Source: Rhipidocladum racemiflorum
Taxonomy: Eukaryota; Streptophyta; Magnoliopsida; Poales; Poaceae
Direction of reading: 5' to 3'
NCBI GenBank assembly: GCA_036346355.1
Contig: CM070570.1
Location: 46,639,592-46,703,591, forward strand
Length of the DNA: 64,000 nucleotides
The notes beneath the pieces were generated by a model, which saw only the letters and a list, made by a program, of their open reading frames with translations, ran no database searches and was not told where the DNA came from. A program made the position numbers and the translations under genes. Of this stretch, positions 1-10,509 are shown piece after piece; position 1 is the first letter of the stretch; every line of letters starts with the position of its first letter.

Positions 1-61
1 CTTTAGCCTATTCCATGTATAGCTAGAGAGAGAGAGAGGAAAACTAGCAATATACTCAACA

Positions 62-2909
62 CTACAAGGCCTTGTAGTTATACATATAGCCCCGCAATGT
101 GTTGATATCTTGCATCGACTCCAGCAGCACATGGTCCACATAGAGGCTCAATGCAGCAGCACTTGCCCAATAACACGACACAGGAAACAATGTTATGATT
201 AATCAACGATCACTTGGTCTGCGAAGAGCAAATGAAGGGAGCAAGAAAGCATACATCAAAGGGCCCAATGGGAGCCACGCTACATCCCATCGGATTCTTG
301 GTAACCTGCGGCACAGAAGAACAACAATCAAAATAATAAGCTCTAGCTGTTGTTGGTTACTATTGTTTCACCTGTCACGGCTAGAATAGCATTTAGCATG
401 AATTGACTTGCTTCATTGCTTGAAATGGCATGCTTTGACAATAAGGATAAAAAAATGAATACTAGGGTAAGATAATATACCTCAAGATGTAGAAAGTCCA
501 GAAGATGGCTACAAGTATGCCGACATAGCAAGAATACCACATCCACTTCTTGTTGGAGCTTGAAACCTGTAGTAGTCCCTTAACTGCGAGTAAACATGCC
601 AGGGCAGCTATCCAATCTGCGTTATTCAAGGTCATGTATCAATCGGATCAAAGGGAAAGGATAATAGTTTTGAGTTAGCTGACATATTTTGCGCATGTCG
701 CTACCATATTGCATATTATTCTATTTGTTTTGTCGGTAAAATAAAATAACTCAAAAGGAATGACTTGAATGATGATGATATTGACAGGGGCAGTAAATGC
801 CATCTTGCCAAATATCATCCATTCTAGTGAACTGCTCCCTAAAACCCTCATGAGAAAACATTTTCACATTGTTAAAATAGGGCGTAGCATTCCAACTTTC
901 CGACTTGAGCAAATAAGAAATCCCACCTCTGATATACCATCTAAACAAACCTGATATACTCCTTTATCACTTTGGGTATACCCATATACTAATTATAAGA
1001 TACTACAATGTGAACCACACGAAAAATTGCAAAGGAGTCCACAGTTGTTAGCATATTTTTGCAAATACCTTCATATATACACAAAAAATAGTATGTCTAA
1101 AACAATGTACATACCACATTTGAAAAAATGTTCATACTGCCAAGATAGTTTATATACTTGTATACTACACATACATACCCTCCATTACACAAGATACGAC
1201 AAGGGAGCAACTAAAACAGGCATGTGAACAAAATTTATTCAAAATCTTTGAATTCGATTACATTTTTTAAAAAAGGTATGCATTTAATTTGAATTGTTAT
1301 AGATGGGTATATACCCTAAAACTGAAATTTCCAACAAAAAAAATATACACAAATTTGGGTTGAATTTGCACATTTGAAATCAGGCACCATGGTGTCACAT
1401 TTCACAGCGCACGCGTGTGAAATGGTTCCATACTCATGGGAATATGTACTTCCACTTTCAATATACCATTTAAATGATGTTATTATACCTCTTTATTCTT
1501 TTGAGCATACTCTAATACTGCTTATAAGATAATCCAAAGTGAGTTCCATGAAAATTTCATCAAAGTCCACTTGTTATAGCATAACTTGTGTATACTATAT
1601 ACTCCTTTTATATATCAAGAAAGGGTATGTACAAAAAATAATTGCCCTGATGATTTTTTTTAACCATGTTGCATTGGAGTATCTTATAATTAGTATTTAG
1701 GTATACCGAAAGTGACAAAGAGGTATAGCATGTTTGTTTAAGTGGTATATTGGAAGGTGGGAGTATGTACTCCTGGGAGTACAGTGTATATATATAGTGT
1801 GCAACAAAGAGAAGCTCTGATTTGTTTACGGCATTCAATGCAATATTATGTAAAGCATACTTACCTGCAATTATGACCATTGGTGCAGGCAAATCTTCCA
1901 TGAAGTAAGCATGATACCGCTGTTCATTGAAGAAGCCCAAGTCAAGTAAGAACACAATGGTGCAGGCAAACAAAACAACAAGACATAATCATTCCATATA
2001 AAATCCACCAATAGGAAGAACATACACCACTGAACACTAACTGGGAAGCTTTTATGGTTAAGCTGTAATGGTGAATGTTTCACATACCACAGCATACAGC
2101 AATATTACAGGCATCCATTAGTGATGGAAAAAAAATTATGTTATTTTACTATGTGCAATCCTCAACATGTAATTCTGATCGTAATCCAGCGCACACTGAA
2201 TCCAGACGAATACTGCCAATTGTCAATTCCAAATCTTAACACCAACGCCCTCCACGCCAGCCCACATAACCCCCTTTGTATATAAGCATGTGACCCTTAG
2301 TAGTGACCCTGGCAACCTTTTTCCCTTGAATCCGCCTCTAACGCCAATCAAATGCTAGCATTGAACATTGGAGGCAAGCAAGTGACGACTAGTAATTAAA
2401 AACCATGAAAGGAAGTATGGGAATAGCTACAAGCACCAACCAGCTCCCAGGGAAACCAGGCATGGTGGAAGCTGGAGTAGACGAGGAATGCCGCGTAGCC
2501 GAGGAGGAAGCCCGCAAAGACGCGCTGCACAAACAACAGGCAATGATCGAGCATGAGCAAGAGACCAGCAAATCGAATCGAATTCAGTCATCTCATCGCC
2601 GATGTCAAGACCTCCGAGCCCTAAACCGAATGGATCGGGAATTGGCACGCACCCTCCAGCGGCGGTTCTGGTCCGCCTGCTTCTGCTCCAGCGACCGGAC
2701 CAGCTCCTCCTGGTCTACGCACACCAATCGCAAGAACAACAACGAAAGGGGGTTCATGGATTCGGCGGTGGCTAGACCCCAAGGGCGGCGAAAGAGATAC
2801 GCGTGTGATGGTGGTACACACCTTCGGTGTCCATGGGGACGAGGTCGTCGGCGTCGCCATCGCCGCCGTCCCGCCGCTTCCACCACCTCCTCGTCGCCGT
2901 CGTCGCCAT
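62..2909 (-). CDS. Four-helix membrane protein of unknown function, 7 exons, 191 aa
   Basis: I joined seven exons by GT/AG sites and reading phase: 2822-2909, 2653-2714, 2441-2524, 1865-1919, 481-616, 255-305 and 62-161 (stop TAG at 62-64). Phases agree at every junction, giving 576 nt. The N-terminus (residues 1-50) is hydrophilic and ends in a charged stretch (EQKQADQNRRWR). Hydrophobic segments lie at about 52-67, 98-112, 126-141 and 150-167, so a small multi-pass membrane protein is likely. A conserved-looking loop, RYHAYFMEDLPAPM, follows helix 1. The C-terminus is soluble and ends YNYKAL. I do not recognise the family and give no function. The largest intron (617-1864) carries a repeat cluster. 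The ATG at 2909 is the first in frame with the spliced product. The gene model is well supported; its role is unknown. Confidence 0.8.
925..1790. repeat. Diverged repeat present three times, one copy inverted, inside an intron
   Basis: An approximately 85-90 bp unit containing 'ctaattataagatact' occurs at about 925-1015 (+), again diverged at about 1462-1550 (+), and inverted at about 1660-1755 (-). The outer copies can pair as a long imperfect hairpin. All lie in the large intron of the membrane-protein gene. This looks like a decayed MITE or a nested pair of them. I see no clear terminal repeats or TSD. Confidence 0.55.
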
Positions 2910-3429
2910 ACCCTACGATTCGGGACCTCAAGCGATAGGGGAAGTTCGGGGGGCGACGCCGTCGATTTGGAATGTGAGGTCGGTGCCCCGTTTTGGCTGA
3001 ACAGTTTTTAGGGCTTTAAATTTCGACCTTACCGACAAGCAACGAAATCGGATTTCGCTCGTTTAACCAAAAATTTTCCATAATTAGTATTAATAGCCTT
3101 ATAACCTCTGGCGTAAATATTTTTTTTAAAAAAATGAAATTTAGAGCTTTTTTTGAGGCATTCAAATTGTAAAATAATAGAAAAAATAAAAAATAAATAA
3201 ATAAACAATGATACAAGTTTTTTGTTAAATGAAAAACATTAGCTTGTCTATTGTACCAAATGTACCATATGGCATTTACCTCGATGCGTTTATTAATAAA
3301 CTCATCGCTTTGACCAATCAAACTAGTTGGCTGCTTGTTCAGCGCTATTTGATTGGGTCGATTTGAATGAATGTTCAGAATTTGTGCAACCTTTTCACAT
3401 GTTCCCCTGTCAGAAAGGACTAAACACAA
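2910..3429. other. Upstream region of the membrane-protein gene; no gene seen
   Basis: This stretch holds the 5' flank of the gene ending at 2909 and AT-rich sequence. I see no convincing TATA box on the minus strand and no coding potential. Confidence 0.4.
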
Positions 3430-3457
3430 AGAAATTCTGTGAATCCAAATACCTTTA

Positions 3458-4182
3458 TCAAATAAAGAGAATAAAAAAAGTTAGATCCTTACCTCCAGAT
3501 TTGTCCTTAGTAGGATCTTGGCCTCTCTCAATCCTACAGGCGAGTTTGTATCGCCTTTTTAGAGGGCTCCACTTATGGAGCAAAAAATCATATACGATTT
3601 TTTGCCCCGTAAGTCCTCTTTCCGTTAAGATGAAGATAGCATCAATAATTTTGCTTTCTTCATTGGTAATATGTAAGGAGTCCCTCTCTACTTTTCCTTC
3701 CACCTTAGTCCAGGAAGGAGCGATCTTACCGGTGAACCTCAGACAACTATCGCTAGGGATCTCTGAATAAAACCACTCTTTCCTGTAGTCCTTCCATGTA
3801 TCCTTGATGAACCACAAGAGATACACGAGATCAGACTGAAGTTTGAAATGAACACTCCCAAAAATTTCCGGAGTCTTACTATTTTTAGTATATGATAACA
3901 ATGGCAAAAAATACGAACAGAAGGAGGAATACCAAGAAAAGCCTCTTAAAGATGAGAGAAAATACTCAAAATTAAAATAGAATTAGAAGGAAGATGATGA
4001 AGCTCGATGTTATAATGATCGAGCACATCGGCTAGAAATTCTCTCTCGGGGAGACGAAGCCCTAGCCGAATAAAGGCGGCGAAGAGAACAATCCTTCCCT
4101 CTTGGGGAATGGGTTTAGAATTCTCACCGCAAGGATACCACCGCAATATTTCGCGAGTAAGGATCAAACCTTCATCAACCAA
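3458..4182 (-). pseudogene. Antisense ORF of gypsy element ('putative gypsy-type transposon' domain), broken
   Basis: Two minus-strand reading frames (3946-4182 and 3458-3907) form one degraded gene read from right to left. The first contains GLRLPEREFLADVLDHYNIE, typical of the plant protein family annotated as 'transposase (putative), gypsy type'. The second continues with a tryptophan-rich segment (SDLVYLLWFIKDTWKDYRKE). The halves are in different frames, separated by about 40 nt with stops. No enzymatic motif is visible, and the family's role is not established. It lies antisense to the adjacent LTR, as expected for a RIRE2/Grande aORF. Confidence 0.6.
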
Positions 4183-4607
4183 CTCCTAGATCCTCGCCTC
4201 GATCAAGATCGATTGCTCCATTGCAAAAAGGGTGGAAGAAGTCGAGAGATGAAAATCTTTGAACTTTCATTTAGTTCTTAAGGCTTTTCACCTCCGTTCT
4301 TGATAAAATTTTCTTAAAAACGAAAAAAAGAATACGGAAGATGAAAAGCCTTAAGAGCCAAGAAGGAAGAAAGCGGAAAAGACAAGTTATTTTTTCATGT
4401 TAAAAGAAGCTTGAAAGTGTGAAGTGCTTCAAGGGGGTCGCTTTCCCATCTTTATACCTTTTTACCATCGATTTGGTTATCAAGGAAATCAAAAAGAGTT
4501 CCTCGAGACACTATAATCGACATGATTAGTGTGGTACTCTAAGCATCTCGAAAGTTGAAAAGCCTTGAGAGAAAACACATATTCTCTCAAGACTTGGGGG
4601 CTGGCTG

Positions 4608-5345
4608 ATGACGATAATTAAATTTGTCCTGAGGCCCATTAATAGCTACGGTTCTCAATGAGCCCGTCATATCCTCATAAATGCAGCCTATATTTCTAAG
4701 AGACACACTAATATTATATTTAGTTAAGATTTCTATTGATCGCATAAAGACCACTGACCTAATTCAGGTCGGATGACAACTAAGCGTTCCCAGGTCGGTG
4801 ATAGCTCGATCTGGGAAGCCATTCAGGTCGGGCCATGACATCTTTTACCGTTCTGACCTATATTTAAGTCAGTCCAACCAGGCTTTGGTCGGTCATAAGA
4901 AAAATCCTTTGCACAAAGATAATGTGCAAAAGAAGCTTTCTCTAACAGGTATTGACAACCGCTTGGAAGTTGCCAGTAGAGAAAATGCGCCTCTCTAACG
5001 AAAAGCCATCCTTTCAGTAAGAAGACACCTTTTGACCAAGCGACGCCTCCTGACAGGAAGACACATTTCTGAAGATAACAACTGACATTCCTTCAAGGCT
5101 ATAAAATAGGCTTCTCCTGCCGGGGACAAAGGAGAATGGAAACGAGAGCAACAACAGAGGGTAGCATTAGGCAATCTTATAATCTCTCATTTTGTACTTC
5201 GTCTAGAGAAAAACAATACAATCCAATTCCCGTCCATCCCTCCTTCCCCTTTCAACATCATTTGAATAAATAAAGGCAACCCAAAATACATTCATAAGCT
5301 CGATCTAGGGACCTCAAGTCCTAATCATTGACAATTTCTAACCCT
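4608..5345 (+). repeat. LTR of the gypsy fragment (approximate ends)
   Basis: The block begins TGATGACGATAATT just after a polypurine-like stretch. It contains a TATA-type core (ctataaaataggc, about 5099-5111) followed by pyrimidine-rich sequence, as expected for an LTR promoter. The right end is uncertain, somewhere near 5330-5345. Confidence 0.5.
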
Positions 5346-5562
5346 ACGTGTACATGCATGACTAGTAGAATAAACTAGCATGGGTTGCCAGCTGAAATTT
5401 GGCCCAAGGCTTTTGACAGCAAAAAAAAAACTTTTCCATTAGATGATTTGTTTCCGTAGGCACAATATGGAAAAATGAAAGAAAAACTAAAATAATCAAA
5501 ATTATAGAATACATGGATCTTTCCTGAAAACCTCGTAAATTTCTAGAATCCAATCACCGGCG

Positions 5563-5830
5563 TAGGATATCTTTGTAAATTCTTGAAACCCCAAGGTTTT
5601 TTAGAAAATTGCTGACACAGGACCTCCTCGTAATTTTTTGAAATCCCGAGGGCCTTTGTGTTAAATCGCCGACACAAGACCTCTTTGTAAATTTTTGGAA
5701 CCCCGAAGGCTTCATGTAAAACTACGAACACATGTAAATTCCCAAAAACCTCGAGGGTCTTTATGTTGGCCTTATCATAAATTCTCGAAACCCTAAGGAC
5801 TTTTTCGCAAAAAAACCGAAGGGTGTTTTC
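5563..5830. repeat. Degenerate 56-57 bp minisatellite, about 4-5 units
   Basis: Units begin near 5563, 5619 and 5675, and weaker ones follow to about 5830. Each has the form '(a)gacctctttgtaaatt..ttgaaaccccgaagg' followed by 'cgacaca'. On the minus strand the repeat reads as an approximately 19-residue peptide repeat containing EVLC. With units drifting between 56 and 57 bp, coding is doubtful. Confidence 0.6.
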
Positions 5831-5865
5831 GCCAAAATGGCAACATGGAGGGGCTGAGGGGGAAC

Positions 5866-6110
5866 ATATCCTGTGCACATGGAGGCATTGTGCACATATA
5901 CAAACATTAAATCTGGGCCGTCCAAATCCCATCCAACGATGACTCGATCGGGGGGGGGGGTAATTGTAAAATGTTTGCACATATGTTTTCGAGTCACCGT
6001 TGGATGGGATTTGGACGGCCCAGATTTAATGTTTGCATATGTGCACAAGGCCTCCATGTGCACAGGATATGTTCCTGCATATGTGCACAAGGCCTCCATG
6101 TGCACAAGAT
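5866..6110. repeat. Long inverted repeat with an internal direct duplication (MITE-like)
   Basis: The left arm (about 5866-5945) reads 'catatcctgtgcacatgg..tccaaatcccatccaacg'. It is mirrored by the right arm (about 5990-6075, 'cgttggatgggatttgga..ccatgtgcacaggatatg') around a loop holding a G10 run (5951-5960). The outer part of the right arm is duplicated in tandem (about 6040-6112, 'gcatatgtgcacaaggcctcc' twice). The structure fits a foldback or MITE element. No TSD was identified. Confidence 0.6.
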
Positions 6111-6162
6111 ATGTCCTCGGCCGAGGGACACCAATCCCTCCTCCTTTAAGAAAGGTACTCCC

Positions 6163-6420
6163 TCCGGTTTGGTAATACATGTCGTTTTGGACATAGTGAT
6201 GGTCAAACTTCCGAAACTTTGACTAACAATATATTTTTAAATATTTAAATTGGATACAAAAAAATTATATGTGTAGACTTGTCTCGAGAAGTACTTTCAT
6301 AATATTATAATTTTATTGAGTTTTATAAATATATTATAATAAAAATTAACGGTCAAAGTTGTGTTTTGAAGACCGTGTCGATGTCCAAAACGACAGATAT
6401 TACCAGACCGGAAGGAGTAA
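6163..6420. mobile_element. Stowaway-type MITE
   Basis: Terminal inverted repeats are CTCCCTCCGGTTTGGTAATA on the left and TATTACCAGACCGGAAGGAG on the right, bordered by TA on both sides. This is the signature of Stowaway (Tc1/mariner) MITEs. The inner ends also pair (gtcgttttggacat against atgtccaaaacgac), and the middle is AT-rich and non-coding. A further partial stowaway-like end (tactctctgtctaaa) follows at about 6423. Confidence 0.85.
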
Positions 6421-6422
6421 TA

Positions 6423-6890
6423 TACTCTCTGTCTAAATTTAAAAAGCGTATATTTTGAATGGTCTTGTACACAAATATAAAGTGTATTTCATATTTCAAT
6501 GCATAATTAGTGTGATGTTCTCTCTATACCTCTAATAAATGTTGAATTTTACTAAAACCAAGACACTAAACCCCAAGTGGCCATGGCGATGCTCAGGCCT
6601 AAGTTACACCATTCTTTCTTCCTAAATATTTTCTCTTAAGGAGGGGAAAACTACAGATGCATTGACAACTGTATAACCATAATGTTCATTGAACATTGAA
6701 TTTAGGCCCAACATTAGTTCTATACTTTTACTCCGCTCCGCGCAAGAAAAACTCACCCGTTGCATGCCTTACTGCTAAATCACAAGGGGGAAATATTTGG
6801 AAAAATCGTTTCACTGCACCGCTGCATTCTGTGCTGTCTTTCTGAGAAGAATTACAGCTCACAGCTCGTAACAAGGCAAAACCATCGAAA
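6423..6890. other. Intergenic and 3' flank of the PHAX gene; no gene seen
   Basis: This is AT-rich sequence with a partial MITE end at the left, followed by the 3' flank of the next minus-strand gene. No coding region is supported. Confidence 0.4.
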
Positions 6891-6894
6891 TACT

Positions 6895-9636
6895 TCAATT
6901 TTCAGATTCTCCATGTATCTCTCCCTCTTCAAATAGATCATCATAAGCAACAGGCACACGAATTCTGTCTGCTACTGGTTTGCGTTCAGCTTTGTTATCA
7001 GGCAGTGGTGCCTTCTCCACATTGACTAACTGCTCAGGATTATCAAGTACTTCCTTTTCATCCTGTGCTTCAATTTCCTCGTCAACTAACGCACTTCCCT
7101 GTGAGCTTGCATCGTCATTTCTGCTCATCTGCGGTCTGACTTTTGTATACCTAAACTGCTTCTGAAAGGAGGAAGTAAGAAAATCAATTAGACATAATAA
7201 AGCAGTGGCAGTAGTGGTAGTAAACATCAGTAAACAATGAGATCTAGCAAACTTGTAACACAGCTCACAATACTGAAATAACACCATCAATTACAATATT
7301 TGTATAAAAAAGTTGCTTAAAATTCAATTGTCTACATAGTGTGATTATTGAGAGTTTGAGACATGGGTACTACTACTATGTTTACTTGATTTATCATAAA
7401 GTTCCTAATTCTAATTTCAGCAATTAATCACAAAAAGTTTTAAACTCATGTTAATGCTCTCTAATCTCCACGATATATTTTCAACTCATTTCCACCAATG
7501 AACAGACTTGATCTCAAAATGTTTGAAGTTCTCTTATTACCCCCTGTTTTTGTGATAATGTACCCTGTTTTTGTGATAATGTACACGATTCCATGATATT
7601 TTTATTGGAAAAGGGCAGTTGTAGAAACAACTCATAATCAACATAGCTGACTTGGATAAGACCAATTTACTGCTTTTGTCTATTGTGCATATAATGGCTA
7701 AATCACTAAACATCCATATACGAGGAATAGTTTTACAAAAACTAGCAGTCATAACAGTGTCATACCTCAAGTTCCCTTCCCTTTGCCATAATTTCCTTGT
7801 ATGCCTTGGGCTCTCGCGACTTCAAGATGTTCCAAAGAATTCCACCACCAGTGCGGAATCGACTTCCATCAGCAATCGTCTGCCCACCACACTTCTGAAT
7901 GGCCTCAACCTGGAATCGAATGCCTTTAATGACTGACAACAACTCCAGAATAGCAAACTTTAGAAAATTACAAGCAAACTATTTCATAGACCACATTTGT
8001 GATTTAACATCACCTACAACAATTATTCACTTCTAGAAATAATTTTTGATGACCTAGAATTTGTGTGCCTATATACACAATAGGAGTTATACAACATATA
8101 CATAGCTATGAAAGAAACTTAACTGCACTTGGTTTGTCACCAACCAAGTAGGTAGATGGTAATATTATTCAGAGACTCCACTGAGACAACTCCAAACTTC
8201 TCAAGTACACAAAACAAACTAATCCATGGAACTGCAAAGAATCAAGGCAATGATATTTGTAAGTGCAGTGGGCAACAGGCCGCCTATGAAGGGTATGTAA
8301 GGCCATTTGGCAAAATACCTACCAGTCTACCACTAAGACACGAGGGAAACAGACAGGTCCAAGACAATAGCTTGCACTTTAAAATTTATGATATTTCTTG
8401 TTCTTCGGTAATAACAATTGAATCTATTATGTTACATTAAATTTTAAATAAGCCTCTCAATTGATCAACTGAACTTTTCATTAGCACTGTTCAACATAAT
8501 AAATATACCTCTCTGACAAGATCACTGACAGCAGAAACACCAAGGCAGCCAACAGCGTTCCAAACAAGGTACGATTTCTTCTCCTTCAAGCGCTTGCAAG
8601 TGTCGAGAACAAATCTGCAAAAAGCATAAAAGATAAGGCAGCTAGTAACCTAATATAGATAACACAAAGAAGCAAAAACAATTTACCTTAGCCAGAAACA
8701 GTGATAAGACAAGCCATAACTCAGGTATCTATCAAGATCTACTTCAGCTGGTTGGGCAAAAAAAAGTGGTAATTGTAGAATAGACTTGGACTTTGAATTA
8801 CAAGACAATTTGGAGATCAAACCCTAGATAATCCTCTTCTGATAAAACAGGTCTTGGCAGAAAAATAACATTGGGATAGGCCTCTTACATGACAATAACC
8901 ATTAAAAAATGCCAGTGTTATTTTAAATTCATTTGATACCAATTAAAAACGAAAGGGCCAGTAGAAATCAGAATTGTTAATTAATTTTATGAATATTACA
9001 GCTATTTCTTAAGCTCTTAACCATAAGAACAATGGTGTTGTACATAGGAACTATTGTGAAGCATCTGAACATTTTCCTCCCTACAAGAATTTCACACAAT
9101 GCTATTAACATTGCCAATTGATGAACAGAACCATTAGACCAAAGGTATAAATTATTCAAGTCCGTTCAAACGACTCCCATATTGGCCTACTGGATTAGTG
9201 TATAATCTATACTAGCATTTCGGGTTTATTGCTCCTGATTGTGAAAAGGTAAAAACATACAAACACGTATCAAGCCTATTATCAAGTGGTATCTACTCAG
9301 AATTTACATTTGTATCTTGCTCACAACATAAACCCTAGGTGAGCAGTGCGAGGGTTTTTACCGATTAATGTCGGCGATCTTGGGCGGCCCATCTGGCTTC
9401 CCTTTCTTCTTCTTCTTCCCGGACTTTCTCTTCTTCTTGTTGTTCTTGCCCGCCGGTCCGCCCCTCTCCGCCTGCCCCTCGCCGCCATCGCCTCCTCCTC
9501 CAGCGGGGGCGCCGGAGTCAGCGACGGGGGTCTCCTCCGCGTCCGCGTCCGCGTCGGCCATCTCGACGTCATCGCCGTCAAAGTTTAGGGTTTCCTCATC
9601 GAGCACGGCGTCCAGGATGCTCTCGCCTCTCTCCAT
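6895..9636 (-). CDS. PHAX RNA-binding-domain protein, 4 exons, 263 aa
   Basis: Exons are 9362-9636, 8509-8614, 7766-7909 and 6895-7161. Junctions have GT/AG sites and consistent phases (792 nt). Residues 1-60 are acidic and Gly/Ala-rich. Residues 64-80 are a lysine-rich nuclear-localisation stretch (NNKKKRKSGKKKKKGK). The PHAX RNA-binding domain spans about 93-175: exon 2 carries RLKEKKSYLVWNAVGCLG, and exon 3 carries IQKCGGQTIADGSRFRTGGG followed by ILWNILK. The tail is acidic (DDLFEEGEI). Animal PHAX is the phosphorylated adaptor that links capped U snRNA to the export receptor. Plant members share the RNA-binding domain, and a role in small nuclear RNA handling is inferred. The plant protein is shorter than animal PHAX. 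The ATG at 9636 opens the only long first exon. Confidence 0.9.
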
Positions 9637-9849
9637 GCCGACCCCCTCCCCGCCGCCGCCACAAGCAGAAGTGGAGTCTCACGGTGTCGCCACTCTCCTT
9701 TCCTCTCCTTGCCGCAAGAACGCGAGGAGCGCAGCGCAAGCGGCGGCCAAGGAAGGGAAGGACGTGCTCAATATGGGTAGGCCATTTTGGTATCGGGCCT
9801 CGAGGGCTTGCACGCTGAAAGCCTTGCCGCAAGAACGCTAGGATCTACG

Positions 9850-10411
9850 TAGAGGTGGGCACTTGGTCGGGTTCTTTCGGGCCGGTCCGAAGTATGACGG
9901 GATATCCGGTACAAAGTCCAGCACAATATGATTTCGTGCTGGGCCGGGCTGACACGTAATCAGACGGATCGTCACGTCGAGCGAACCGGCACGATGGCGA
10001 CGCGACTAGACGATCGTTTGGTCGAGCTCGTCTTGACGGCACGAATGGGCACGAAATCACGGATTAAGACTAAAAGTTGGCAGATATTGTTGATTCAGGG
10101 TATCTTCAAGCATTGTATTTATGTTTGATATTTTGTTGATGTGATTAGTCTCTTATGTAATTAAAATAGGTAGTTTAGTAGTATTGATGTGTTTTATTTC
10201 TTTGCTCGTCACAATAGTGAAAATGGGTCGGGCCTGGGCTGGCACGGCACGAAGCAGGCACGAATCGCAAATGGGTCGGGTCTGGGTTCGCCAAAGGCGA
10301 GTCGGGTCGGCACGGCCCGACACGGTGGGCACGATAGGCCGTCGTGGCACGGCACGGTTCCGGCCCGAAGCACGATGGGCCCGGGCCGGGCCGGCACGAC
10401 GCCCACCTCTA
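9850..10411. mobile_element. Non-autonomous hAT-family element, 562 bp, intact ends
   Basis: Terminal inverted repeats are TAGAGGTGGGC and GCCCACCTCTA. They are flanked by a perfect 8-bp TSD, gatctacg, at 9842-9849 and 10412-10419. TIRs beginning TA with an 8-bp TSD are typical of hAT transposons. The interior has GC-rich 'ggcccgg' and 'gggtcggg' repeats near both ends and an AT-rich centre. No transposase is encoded, so the element depends on one supplied elsewhere. It sits about 210 bp upstream of the PHAX start codon. Confidence 0.9.
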
Positions 10412-10448
10412 GATCTACGTAGAGAAATGAGATCCTCTCACATCGCGA

Positions 10449-10509
10449 CTCTGACGTTAGGTCACTGACGTGTGGGCCCGGCCCACACGTCAGTGACCTA
10501 ACGTCAGAG
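10449..10509. repeat. Perfect 30-bp inverted repeat with a 1-nt spacer
   Basis: The left arm 10449-10478 (starting ctctgacgttagg) and right arm 10480-10509 are exact reverse complements around a single C at 10479. The arms contain GACGTG and TGGGCC (site II/TCP-like) motifs. It lies 38 bp beyond the hAT element and about 810 bp upstream of the PHAX ATG. It could be a regulatory dyad or the relic of a foldback element. Confidence 0.9.

Larger units (their letters stand above)
3430..5345 (+). mobile_element. 3' end of a Ty3/gypsy retrotransposon (RIRE2/Grande-like), truncated
   Basis: In plus orientation the fragment has a reverse-strand ORF (3458-4182), then a purine-rich tract (cttgggggctggc, about 4594-4606), then an LTR-like block beginning TGATGACG. 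Some plant gypsy families (RIRE2, Grande, Retand, Ogre) are known to carry an antisense ORF between pol and the 3' LTR, and this layout matches. The 5' part of the element is missing, so no TSD could be checked. Confidence 0.55.

Noticed and set aside
2405..2938. 177-aa plus-strand frame
   Set aside because: Antisense to exons 1-3 of the membrane-protein gene; composition shadow of GC-rich exons.
10153..10468. Arg/Gly-rich frames on both strands
   Set aside because: Produced by the GC-rich subterminal repeats of the hAT element.
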